A stretch of 64,000 bases of DNA. Origin: Chimonanthus salicifolius (lineage: Eukaryota; Streptophyta; Magnoliopsida; Laurales; Calycanthaceae). The notes under the pieces are model-generated. The model saw nothing but the letters and a program-made list of their open reading frames with translations, had not been told where the DNA came from and did no database searches. This document shows, piece after piece, positions 1 to 10,853 of this stretch. The stretch spans positions 60,763,413 through 60,827,412 of the forward strand of contig CM023541.1 in assembly GCA_013350335.1 (NCBI GenBank), written 5' to 3'. The number at the start of each line of letters is the position of its first letter. Positions within the stretch are counted from its first letter, which is position 1. The translations under genes were made by a program, and so were the position numbers.

Positions 1-644
1 CACACTTAATTTGATGATTGGCTCAATAACTGTTAGGATGTGTTAATTGTAGATTGACCTCACTTGTTTGGAGGATGATCATAATTATCTTATTGGTGTC
101 ACTCAAATGGTTGATGGAGAATAATGTTGATGACCATCTGTGTTTAATTGGATAAAAGATTGTGTTTCAATTGAATGGAAAGGTATTGCAATGCTGAAAC
201 TTGGTTTGTTGCCATAGTTTTGTCCATCCTGAGGCTCACCAGATCAATGATTTACACCATGGACCGATAAACTACTTTTGAATTTGAGTGTGTTGTACAT
301 GAGAACTTAATTGGATGTCTGGCGCAAGGTTTTCCCCATAATTAATGCTTTTAAGTGCTGGGGTAATCCCGCCCACCAATTTGCATTGTGACTATCCATA
401 TTGCCACTTTAGACAAAAAGTTTTTCATTTTGTATGTGTTGAAACCATTTTTACCTTGCATCCATTTCCCCGGTGGAATCACTGCTGCTATTTTCACCTG
501 ATTCCAACAATATCTAACCAGCTAAGTTTTTCCATACCCTTAATATACTAAAAGTCCTGTTGTCACACATGTACTATTCATCCCTGCAGAGAATAGCACC
601 TGCTAGAAAATAACTAAATACATTAATAAATAAAAAGGAGAAGG
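1..644. other. Upstream DNA with no recognised gene
   Basis: AT-rich sequence upstream of the first recognisable exon of the galactosyltransferase-like pseudogene. I looked for the missing N-terminal exons (cytoplasmic tail, membrane anchor, stem) and did not find them, so they lie before the window, were lost, or are too diverged to see. No long coding frame. Confidence 0.5.
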
Positions 645-664
645 AAAAAAAAAAGGACATAGCA

Positions 665-986
665 TTGGGAGCATTGTTGAAGGCGATTTGAAGGTAGTTG
701 TGGGGTGGGCGTTGGGATCTCAGTGCCCGTGGATCTTTTTAGATAAAATAGAAAGGATCCGGTTTGCTATTGATGTCAATGATTTCAAGATTGCTTGGGC
801 TCCTCGGTCAGCAAACCCAGCTGCCGATAAGATGGCTCATCTGGAGTCGTCCTTTATCTACGGAAATTGTAAACAAATTTTAAGCTTTTTGAGAGGGGTT
901 TTATCTTTCCGTTTGGTGGGCTCCTTATGGCCTGCCTTTTGTTGTCTTTTTTGTCTTTCTAATGAAGTTACCTTTCAAAAAAAAAA
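665..986 (+). mobile_element. 5'-truncated L1-type LINE tail with 20-bp target-site duplication
   Basis: A frame here encodes the end of a plant LINE RNase H domain (IAWAPRSANPAADKMAHLES), followed by the usual LINE 3' end with a late NEVTFQ frame and an A tail. The same 20 bases, AAAAAAAAAAGGACATAGCA, occur at 645-664 and 977-996 on either side, which is a perfect target-site duplication; the second copy includes the A run. The insert is only about 320 bp, so it is a severely 5'-truncated copy. It lies just upstream of the first recognised exon of the HPGT-like pseudogene. Confidence 0.85.
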
Positions 987-3157
987 GGACATAGCAGGTG
1001 ATATTGGATTGGGGCTTCTTCTTGTCTTTTATTTTTTTAATAAGGGTCTCCCATTGTAGGACCAACATGATGATGCCATGACTGCTATGGTGGTAATTTA
1101 TTATTATTTTCATAAATTCCTGTTAAGGTGATTAATTTTCTGAGGTCTTGCATTTCAGGGGCAATCAGCCATATCAGTTGATGACACACTTAAAATCATT
1201 AGTCGTCAGTAAGCTTCCGATAACAGTTGCTTTGCTTGATTTGGTGAAAAAAATGTTTATTAAGTTTGTCTTTTGTTATTTGCACTCTTTTTTGGGTCAT
1301 GAGTGGTCTCAGTATGACAACATGCTTTTATTAGGGAGCAGCTGAAGAAATTATCTTCCCTTGAGATGGAGTTGGCTGCTGCTAGAGATGAAGGTTTTGT
1401 TTCAAAGTACACATCAGAGACTAATGGGACTAATTCTCAAAGAAGGCTGTTGGCCGTGATAGGAATTGTTAGAGAGTTTGGCCACAAGGACAATAGGGAT
1501 GCCATGCGAAGGTCATGGTACCAACTGGTAGAATACTCTCTCTTTTGCATGTTTCTCCTGTTATTTACAATGTGGCAATAATTACCTGTAAAATTGGCAG
1601 TATAGTTTGCAGAAACATATGCAGCAACTCCCAGGGGTGCCTGCTAGACTGGAGGATATTCTCTCTCTGTCTACTGCAGCTGTACCATCTTGGTTGGAGG
1701 GAGATTTGTTTCTTTAACAATACATTAGCTGCCAGTGATTGAATGGACTTTTGGTGCTATCTTATGGTTGTTCGCTTATGAGCATATTGAAAGTGAACCC
1801 AACTAAAGCTCCAAGATGGCATGACAATTTTATTTACTCATATGTGGTGCTAATTTATTTAAGCCACAGACTATGCCCTAATGTATTAAAAAGTACCTTC
1901 CACCATATGTGCTTGAGAATCATTTAGTGGCATGTAAATGCTATTGGGCTCATCTAGCTGGAATGGTACATACCACAAAGTTAATGCAAACTGGAAAGGT
2001 CATGCAGTCTGGCTTATTTGGTTGAATGATCTGGTTGGGTTTGACAGTTTATTAACAAAACTCTAGAATTTTCTGTTGCTCTTTCAAAAGAAGGAAAAAA
2101 ATCTAGAACTTGATTTTTGAATTGTTTCAGAGTTTGTCAATAAAATTTGTTATGTAAAAGTCCAAATATTTGTTATTTTGGATCATCTTCTGAACACCAA
2201 ATTTGATAGTGGAGGCTAGAGAAAATTAAATTGAAAGAATAGGGTTCTTCAAACTATTCAGTAAATAAATGGAGAAGCCTAAAAATTATATAGAAATAAG
2301 GTCGGGAGCCTGTAGGACAGTTGGAAGGTGCTCAAATTGCAGCCACAAGGTTGTGGGTTCTAGTCAATGTGCATTAAATATCAGGTAATGAATTGGTCTT
2401 ATTAAACGACTGTTGTGTCAAGTATTGTCGACAAAAGAAAAGAAAACTTCCTTTGCAAGTACTAATCCAGAAAATATTTTGGATGCAGGTGCGGCACTGA
2501 AAATTTTGGAAAAAGATAAGGGCATCGTTGTACGATTTGTCATTGGAAGAAGGTCCTACTTTCATTCTTTTGCCTGATCAATTTGTTTTAGAACTATACG
2601 TTTATCCTGGTGATCTGACATGCAGTGCCAACCGAGGAGACAATCTGGACAGAGCTATTTACAATGAAAACAGGCAAACCAATGATTTCATCATTCTAGT
2701 AGGTTAAACTACATCTTGACTGTGCTTTTTATGGTTAGAATTATATATTTCATCTATAAGCTGTTATACCCCAGTGTTTGGGGCGGTGTGAGAGAGAAAA
2801 GCGCCAGGATGGGGCGCTAAAAGTCCCACATCGCCAGTTGGGAGTTGGAGTATCATGGTATATAAGTTGGGACTTCTCCTCCTTCTAGCACAAAGCCTTT
2901 TGGGCTTGTCAATGCAAAGCCGTGTAGGCCCCTGTGGGCCCAAACGGACAATATTGTGCTGGAGGGACGGGGCATTACATAAGAAACTTTGCACTTGCAA
3001 TACATGCTGTTTTTGCATTTAGTTGCCCCAAAGTATTTTGTTATTTTGAGGGGCTTAACTCCCTTTTTGTTGAAATATATTTTGTGGCTTTTGGAACAGA
3101 CTTGTGTGTGCATCTATTTCAAGAGACAGTATTATGTGACACACTCACGAGCGTGTG

Positions 3158-3161
<4 letters not shown>

Positions 3162-3231
<70 letters not shown>
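3162..3231. repeat. Compound microsatellite (TG)n(GA)n
   Basis: A run of about 14 TG units is followed directly by about 21 GA units, inside an intron of the HPGT-like pseudogene. Reading frames across it are low-complexity and not genes. Confidence 0.97.
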
Positions 3232-3235
<4 letters not shown>

Positions 3236-3659
3236 TATGTGTGTATATGTGTATTGGCAATAGGGAGAGAGAAAGTTGCAGATATGTTGTTTCTCTGGTC
3301 TTTACCCCCTCTAGTGGGCCAGGGTTATTGTTCTTTTGTTTTAGCTTTTAGTTTCTTTGTATTCATTTTATTCTTGTTCGTTGTCTCGTATGTGTGCACA
3401 CTCACCCATGGGTGATTCTGGTTATGCTGCACCAAGTGGAAACAATGACAGATTACTCATTTAATGGGCTGTTCTAAATCCATTGCCACCCATTATAGAT
3501 GAATGGTGTGGTTGGAGGTGTGTGCTCCTTGCTCCTGTACCTCCTTAGTCTGTCCCGCTTCTATTTGTTCTTCTAGGACTTGGCTATTTCGCAGATGCTG
3601 TTTTCTTTTGTTTATGTCACCACTTCTTTGCTTTCTGCCCTTCCTAAACCTATTATTGT

Positions 3660-3870
3660 ATTACTATTTTTTTTGAAAGTTAACTTCATTAATCGCAAAA
3701 GAAAACAACAAAAGAAAGGTCCAAAAAGACCCTCCAAAAGAGAAAACACCAAATTACATCATTCTATTAACAACTTCCGCATCTAGCAACGCTCCCTGCT
3801 TGGCCAAAGAATCCGCAGCTGAGTTAATTATTTTTCCCCTGGCTCTCATAGTGTCACTCTAGTATGAAAT
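3660..3870 (-). mobile_element. Antisense LINE 3' end
   Basis: Read on the minus strand, this ends in an ATTAATGAAGTTAACTTTC-type LINE terminus followed by an A run (T run at 3665-3674 on the plus strand). It is preceded by a decayed RNase H end that includes a codon run for SAADSLAKQ-type residues near 3800. I found no clear target-site duplication. It sits in the intron between 2699 and 5070 of the pseudogene. Confidence 0.65.
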
Positions 3871-4446
3871 CTTTGCATTGGGATATGGATTGTTACAACA
3901 CCAGCCATTCTTTTGTCCATGTAGCACCTCTCATTCCTTGAGCCTTCCTTCAGCTCTCTCTCTCTCTCATGCGGCTGCACGCATGGATTGTGCTGTTTCA
4001 ATTGCACCAAGTGGTATAAAAACAAGAGAGTCTACACTGATTGCACTGGGCATGAACTCTTAACTTGTTCCCAGATATCGCTTTACATGCAACTACTACT
4101 TCATCTGCTGGTCTTTCTTTGCTATATAGGGACCTTGGCCCCTTCACAATGTGTTGTTGAAGGGGTAGAATCATGTGGGAGCATGCAAGACCACCATAGC
4201 TCCACTGCTGTGATTACTGGCTCTTTATTCTGCATGAACATTCAGATGATTGATTCACTTTTGCTGGCACCAAGTTTCACTGATCTACTTCAAGAACCTT
4301 GTTGATTGACTCTGTTGAAAACATTACCCCTCCCCAAAAGAAAAAGAAGAAAGAAAGAGACCCACTAACCTGAACGAGTTCAAATTTTGTTCATTACTAT
4401 ACTGCACCACCTGAACATCAGTAATATTTAACATCAAGCATGATAA

Positions 4447-4893
4447 TTAGGGATCTAAATGGGTCACATTCAGGTTAGAAATGAGTAAAATCTATATCTG
4501 GCTCCACTTTATAGATGTATGATCCAATCTTGTACATGAATCAACTTGGATCCTTGATGCAGGATACATATCTGCATCTGTATCCGTATATTTACATCTG
4601 AATCCACACACATCTGACTCATAATCAGGATTCTGGTTCAGATTTTCTTTAGTTTTTGTATCACCATTTATCTTAGTATATACAAGTAGACCCTTTTCAT
4701 TTATATTAACACCTATTACATATGGATAAACATCATTGAATTTGGCCATATCTGAAGCCACATCCAAAAGTCAATTGGATATTAAATTCCAAAAAAAAAA
4801 ATTAGATAGATAGGAAATTTGCATCTAAACCTGCCTATTTTGGGTTGGAGTCTTCAGATTTTCAGACTTTGGGATATCCATTTACTTCCCTAA
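4447..4893. mobile_element. MITE-like element with TTAGGGA...TCCCTAA termini
   Basis: The left end reads TTAGGGATCTAAATGG and the right end CCATTTACTTCCCTAA, which are imperfect inverted repeats of each other. TAA flanks both sides, as in PIF/Harbinger-type insertion. The roughly 447 bp interior is rich in GGATCC/GGATAC-like words and has no coding potential. The class assignment rests only on the termini and the 3-bp flank. Confidence 0.6.
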
Positions 4894-5369
4894 TAAAAAT
4901 TCAATCCAAAGTGAGTTATCGATAGTTTTTCAGTAATCAACTTGTGATCATAGTCATGAATGCTGTTGTTGATGCAACCAATGGATTCAGGGGTTAATTT
5001 ACATCAATTTAATTTAATAACTGATGATTGTTTTAGTGAAGCTTTCTCTGTTCTTCCATTTCTTGGACAGGACAATCAGGTTGAAGCATCTGGTGAGCTT
5101 CCAAAAATGGCAAAAATGTTCTTTGCTCATGCTGTGGGCTTTCTGAGTTTACTTTTTTCCACTCAAGAATCATTTTATCAGTCAGTCAACATTCTATCAT
5201 GCCCTTATGTACCATGTCAATCCATGTCTTTAGTAATCTCCCCCTTCTCTTGTCAACTTCTACATATAATGTCATATAATCCTTCTGCCCTTTACACTAG
5301 GAAGAGGGCAGAGACCAGTGCACCAACAGAGAAGAGGATAGGAGGAATCATTGATGACGTTAGCCAATA

Positions 5370-6420
5370 TCTGATAATTTTATTAATTAAAAGTGCTTGA
5401 ACTCTTCCAAGATGCAAACGCAACTAGCACATCTCCACTTGATGATCGAAAGGATGGCATCCACATTTGAAGACTTGTTTTGGAAATGACGATTATTCCT
5501 CTCCAACCAGATAGACCAAAGGGTAGCAATCAAATCATTGTTCTGAAGAATCCGTCCCTTAGGCCGAGAAGGACCACTGCCAGTTAAGCAAATGGTCAGT
5601 CAACGATCCAGCCATGACCCATGACATATTGAACCATGATAAGACTTGAGACCAAATGGATTGGACCCAAGAACAGCAAATCAGGAGGAGCACTGCAGAT
5701 TCCTCATTCTGGAAACAATCAGGCAACATTTGACCAACATGGCTCAGCAACCACACCTCCTCAACTTGTCAAGCATAAGAATCTTTTCCTACAAAGCTGT
5801 CCAGCAAAAAGTGCACTCTGGTGGAGCCCCGACTTTCTAGAGATGGTTGAGAGGGCTAATAACATCGTCATGATTGGCAAGGAAACTCTAGAAGGATTTA
5901 ACTGAGAACTCACCAATAGTGTCAAGTTTCAAATCCTTCGGTCTTGGTGGGAAGGGCTAATTAGCAGCCATGAAGATGTTGCAAGGGTGGAGGGACTGCT
6001 CTTCCCAGTCATTGAGGCTTCTTTGAAAAATCGAGCACCAGGCGACAGTAGTCCATAAAAGACAAAGCAATCACTGACTAGGGTATTACTGTCAAGAGCA
6101 ATACTACAAAGATCAGGGGAAGAATCTTTAAGAGGTTTGTCTCTCAACCAAATCTCTTACCAGAATCTGACCCTTTCACCAGACCCCACCAGGAATCTAA
6201 TATTAATATAGAATCTAGGAGCAATAGATAAGATACCCCTCCAGAAATATGAAACTCTGCAACTGCTTGCCCCAATCTCCAACTGTTGTCAACCAGTTGA
6301 TATTTTTCAATGAGGATTGATTCCAGAGACCCAATCTTTGTTACCTAATCTCCATAAACATTTTCCAAGCAAGGCTAAATTGACCAACCTTTTCTTAATC
6401 TTCACACATCAATCTTAACC
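5370..6420 (-). mobile_element. Decayed antisense LINE (reverse transcriptase C-terminal/zf-RVT region)
   Basis: Minus-strand frames at 5559-5756 (HVGQMLPDCFQNEESAVLLL, FNMSWVMAGS, LLNWQWS) and 5929-6147 (LRDKPLKDSSPDLCSIAL-like) match, in order, the region after the reverse transcriptase and the zf-RVT segment of plant L1 LINEs. Frames are interrupted repeatedly. It lies where the missing small exon of the HPGT-like gene would be expected, between 5133 and 7201. Confidence 0.75.
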
Positions 6421-8439
6421 CATGCATCTTTGTGATGCGTAGTTTATCTACTTGTCATTTTTCATCCTTGCCCAATATGCAACGTCATGCTCCATATAAC
6501 AGGTCTAACTGCTGTCTTAAGGAATGCTCCTTTAGTCAATGTGGCACTCATCTATCACACGAACATCAACTAGCTGCTCTACACTTTGCTGTCAATCCTA
6601 CTAGTTATGTCATAGCTTGAACCCTCCATTTATTCAACAGTTGCACTCATCTAAATGCATCATCGTCATGTTGCATTCTAAGTAGGCACAGAATATTGTT
6701 GAAAAAAAGATGGTTTTGTATATTTTCTTTGCAAAAGGTCCCAACCTAAGGAGAAGAGAGATGCAATCATTCTTTAGAAACCACAATATGTCATTTTTAT
6801 GAAACTTAGGTTGCAAGTATAGCTAGCCTATTGAAATTACACAAGATGTGTAATCAAATGTACACTTTATGCTGCCTGCACTAAAATGTAGTTGCACTGT
6901 GTTGTTGGACTCAATACGATGTGGACTGTTTGTACTGTGTATGATGCTGCCCCAATTGTATCATTGTTTAGATGACAGTAACCTGCAAATTGGGAGGGTC
7001 CAACATGGGCTCCACGTTGCAGTGGGAACTTGATGGTGCCTTTATAGAAGTACATAAAGTTCTCCGCAGTATGGATATATCAGTATTGCTTATGCTTGAT
7101 AGGGAAAACGCTGACTCAAAATCTCTATAGCATACTTGATAGAACAAACACTGATTCAAAAAATCATTTTAACTTCTGATTCACCTCCCCCTTTCAACAG
7201 ATGCCTTGGGAGCATTGTTAGCAACTCATTTGGAAAAGCCTCATGTTTACATTGGTTGTATGAAATCTGGTGAAGTTTTCTCTGAGCCGTGAGTTGTACT
7301 AAACTTTGGACTTGTTGCTAAGGTTTCTAGATGACAAGCATTCATTTAAAATTACCCTTTTTCACATTAATAAACTAATCAATGCTTGAATATTACAGGA
7401 GTCATAAATGGTATGAACCAGATTGGTGGAAGTTTGGTGATAAAAAATCGTAAGTGTTGCTAAATTTAATCTCTTTTGTAGCTTCTATTCAAATAGAAAG
7501 TTGCAGTATTGAATGCTAAATCAAGTGAACAAAAAATATTTTTGAATGCTAAATATTTTTGGATTATAGAGTTCTCTGTCCATCCTGCAACTGTTTAAAA
7601 CACAGTTCAGTGAAACCTTTGGCTTATGAGACACAGTTCTTTATGTCTTTTCTTTGCTAGCAATTTGTCTTTCATGTAAAACATTGCCTTAGTTGCTACT
7701 CTATGGTGTAATTAAAAAACAGCATAATCTATGAACACATTAACATGCCTTAGTTGCTATTCTGGTCCTTTCCTTTTTCTTTTTTTTAGACTTCCTTATC
7801 TACCTCCAAAACTAAGACCTTGTATTTACAGGTACTTTCGCCATGCTTCGGGTGAAATGTATGTCATATCACGAGCTTTGGCACAGTTTATCTCTATTAA
7901 CAGGTGATTTTTTTTTTAATATGTATTTGTTTTGGTTTCCTGCTTTTTGGTGGAGTTCCGATAGCCAGTCTCATCAGGCAATCCCTGTAGTTAAAATTTT
8001 GTGCTTGGTATCATAATTCTTTTTGGGGATGCAGCTTTGATCTCAAGTTACCCTACTCAATAAGCATAAGAAAAGAAATACAAGGATAGTGACTTAATAG
8101 TGTTGTTTATTTTCATATTGGCAGATCTTTTCTCCATGCATATACTCACGATGATGTCACCGCTGGATCATGGTTTATTGGGCTCAATGTTCATCATGTT
8201 CATGAAGGGAAGCTATGCTGCTCCTCTTGGTCTTCAGGTGTCAGCACTATCCATGTCTTCAACCCCTCCTATTTTACTGATCATCACCCCCAGATTTTAT
8301 CACTTATCATAGATGAAAATAAAATGGATATTTGATATGCATTGCCTTGAATATATTGACACAAATGGATACGTGGGGACAGAACTTAATGCGTTTGTTT
8401 CTCTTGTGAATTTCAGGTGTTATATGTGCAACTGTTTGA

Positions 8440-9019
8440 GCTCTAATGACTGGAAAGCACGAACTTTCAAATCACCATCCATTGATAGCTTCAAAGGGTT
8501 TTTTTGTAGTCCCTCAGATGCTAATTCGACATTATGTCAATAGCCTATATGCAGTCAAAAATCGATTCCAGTCACATCTACCATTCCTTTGGAAGATCCC
8601 TACCATTTTTAATGCATGTGTTCACCAATTTTTTCTGAAAGATTCATTATCACTCTTTAGAGTTACAGGGATCTAAATAGTATTTGGCCTCCCGGTGGAG
8701 GAAATGACGTCTAGTATTTTACCAGAGGGTTTAAGGATTTTTGTCCTCGAAACGTATCCATCAACTTAAAAGCTGACTGGCTTTGCCTTCTTGTAGGGTT
8801 ATTCTTTTATTAATGAAAATATCAAAATAGAAATGATGATATTCTTTTGGTGATGGATCTTGCTACCGAGGAATGAATGTGTATCTCATGCATGTCATAA
8901 ATCAGGACTGATGCTTGGAGAATGATCTTGCCCTCACCATTTAAAACTATCACAATCGTAGGATGGTAAAATTGGTGATGGATTATTCCTCTTTAATCTA
9001 TTTAGCTTATTGGGACTTA
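8440..9019. other. 3' flank of the pseudogene
   Basis: Probable former 3' untranslated and flanking DNA. The stretch at 8690-8830 resembles a retroelement or gene 3' end (ATTAATGAAAAT near 8809) but I cannot assign it. No coding region recognised. Confidence 0.4.
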
Positions 9020-9255
9020 GGGAAACTCGTTTAAGATGGTTTGGTCATGTTAATAGAAGATCAAGCACAACAACAGTACGTATAATAGAGAGATTATGAA
9101 TCGAAGGCACTAGGAGAAGAGGTTGACCTTTGAAAACACGGAGAGAAGAGATAAAAAGAACATATTAGACTGTGGAGTGACTTATAAAATGGTTTATGGT
9201 AAGGTTAATTAGAGGAGAAGAACTCATAAAGTCAACTCCAGATAGATGGGATTAC
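9020..9255 (+). mobile_element. RTE-type LINE remnant, C-terminal end of the ORF
   Basis: The plus strand encodes LRWFGHVNRRSSTTTVRIIE, then a GRRG...KTRREEIKKNILDCGVT-like stretch and VNWRRRTHKVNS, with stops and frame shifts. This is the typical C-terminal tail of RTE-clade retrotransposon proteins (LRWFGH...RGRPKKTW...W). The reverse transcriptase itself is absent. Confidence 0.75.
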
Positions 9256-9916
9256 CGGCTAATGATGGTGCTGATGGACTTACGGAGGGCATGTACAAGG
9301 GCAAATGTTTGGTTATTTGTATGATTGTATCCAATACCCATAGTGGGATCCAAGGATTCAAAATTCACCATCTTGGCCTGTCTCAGGCCAAACACAAGAT
9401 TGGGCCAAAATGTCAGTTGTATGGGGTTTTCATGATTTTTTTAAATCAAATGAAAATATGAATATTAGAACTCTAAAGACTAAGGTTTTAACAAATAGAG
9501 CTTTGTGGATCATAACGATGGATGTTAGGCTCTTAAATATGGATTTTTAATGCTGATTCAGCTATGGAGAGAACCTCATTCATCGAAAGCCTTAAATGCT
9601 ATAGAGAACTTTGACCCCATCGACAGTAAAACATATCATGAAACGAACTAATGGTAATGCTTGGTCATCCACTTGTTGAAAGGCTAGTGGTGCACAATTA
9701 CGGATTTGATAATGATTGGACAACTATTAGATTTGAATCCAAGTACACCTAAATCACTTGAAGTAAAGTGTTGTTTACACCAAGTTTTGTGCCCCTACCT
9801 CTGAAATTATGAAGGACCAGACTCTAGAAAGCTGACTTGCCTGTTCTTCACAACCACCTAAGGTTCTCTACTTGGGATGCTTGGAGAAAGTTCAATCTTT
9901 TAAAAATGAATTTTAA

Positions 9917-9942
9917 ATATATATATATATATATATATATAT
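9917..9942. repeat. (AT)n microsatellite
   Basis: About 13 AT units in intergenic DNA between the RTE remnant and the hAT-derived gene. No gene is seen in 9256-10611 around it. Confidence 0.95.
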
Positions 9943-10611
9943 TTAAAAAAAGTTCAGTCAAATTTACCACATGCAGTCAACTGTCCACTCGACTGATGAT
10001 GGTTGTAAGTGTATGGTTTAAACACCATTTAAAAGCCAAAATATATGAAATATGATGCAAGAATCTTCAGGTGTTCTGGACTGTGCTTATAGGCTTTGTG
10101 GAGCCACAACAAAGATGAAAATTGGATTGCTTGGTTCTAAACAGCACTAAAGCAATCACAGTAAGTACAATATGAATAGCTTCTTTTTTCTAGATTATGA
10201 TATTTATTCAACTCCTGTAATCTGAACTCTTGATTAGATTTTTCACCAATTCCCAAAGACGAGTTCAAGAATATGCTCCTTTTATACCATATTTGAGAAC
10301 CGAATGAGCAGTAGATGAGTTTATAACAGAACAAAGAAGCCATCTCATCTAACCTTCTGTTCAGCCAAGAGAGGAATCCAACATAGGTGGTTTCATTAGA
10401 AGCCAGGATGTGGACATAAATAAATAGTAGCATTTAAATGCAAATGCTAACTCTGGATTGAAGGGATAAATGGGTTTGGTGATGATGATGACGATAAATA
10501 CTCGTATTTATACAAGTATACTGCTAGGTTTCATCAATCTGATGGGAAAAAACTTGCAGGGAAACCGATTTCAGAAAGCTGCCAGAGAGAGAGAGAGAGA
10601 GAGTAAAAAAT

Positions 10612-10790
10612 AGCTTTTATAAAATAAAGAGGCTTATTGGCAGTTTTCTCTTATTGCTTCGCCGGGGTAATGGGCTTCTTGTGTTTTTCTGAGGGCTCTT
10701 AGTTTTTTGGCCCTTTGCCTTGATGTAACTATTTGGGAGTTCTCCCTCTTTTGAATGAATACTACCTAACATTCAAAAATAAATAAAGAG
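10612..10790 (+). mobile_element. L1-type LINE 3' end
   Basis: The sequence has the usual plant LINE 3' terminus: a TTCGCCGGGG/GGGCTCTTAG segment, then TTTTGAATGAATACTACC followed by an A-rich end at about 10790. A GA microsatellite (10587-10603) precedes it. It lies immediately downstream of the stop of the minus-strand hAT-derived gene. Confidence 0.55.
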
Positions 10791-10853
10791 AAAAACTACA
10801 AACAGTAAAGAAATGAAAATATATACAAAACATGAGTCACTAAAAGTGCAGAA

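Larger units (their letters stand above)
1159..8439 (+). pseudogene. HPGT1-like hydroxyproline O-galactosyltransferase (GT31), 5'-incomplete and broken
   Basis: Exon matches in order: 1159-1208, 1335-1527, 2489-2552, 2626-2698, 5071-5133, 7201-7288, 7399-7449, 7832-7903, 8125-8237 and the tail 8417-8439 with a TGA stop. All have AG/GT borders. Products include SVDDTLKIISRQEQLKKL, RRLLAVIGIVREFGHKDNRD, ANRGDNLDRAIYNENRQTND, HVYIGCMKSGEVFSEP, KWYEPDWWKFGDKKS and DDVTAGSWFIGLNV, the order seen in plant HPGT1, a Golgi enzyme that adds the first galactose to hydroxyproline of arabinogalactan proteins. Two lesions: around 1515-1527 the family W-M-x-T-G is one base short, so the correct junction to 2489 falls into a stop; and the exon for the WDA...Y-V-N segment around the DxD-like site is not found between 5134 and 7200. 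Joining its neighbours directly also breaks the frame. The N-terminus is not in view. A sequencing error could mimic the first lesion but not the second. Confidence 0.78.

Noticed and set aside
2934..3351. Two plus-strand frames of about 110-120 codons
   Set aside because: They run through the TG/GA microsatellite and give low-complexity CVCVCV/ERERER strings inside an intron.
3988..4305. 105-codon plus-strand frame
   Set aside because: It lies within the 2.4-kb intron of the HPGT-like pseudogene, with no domain and no splice logic.
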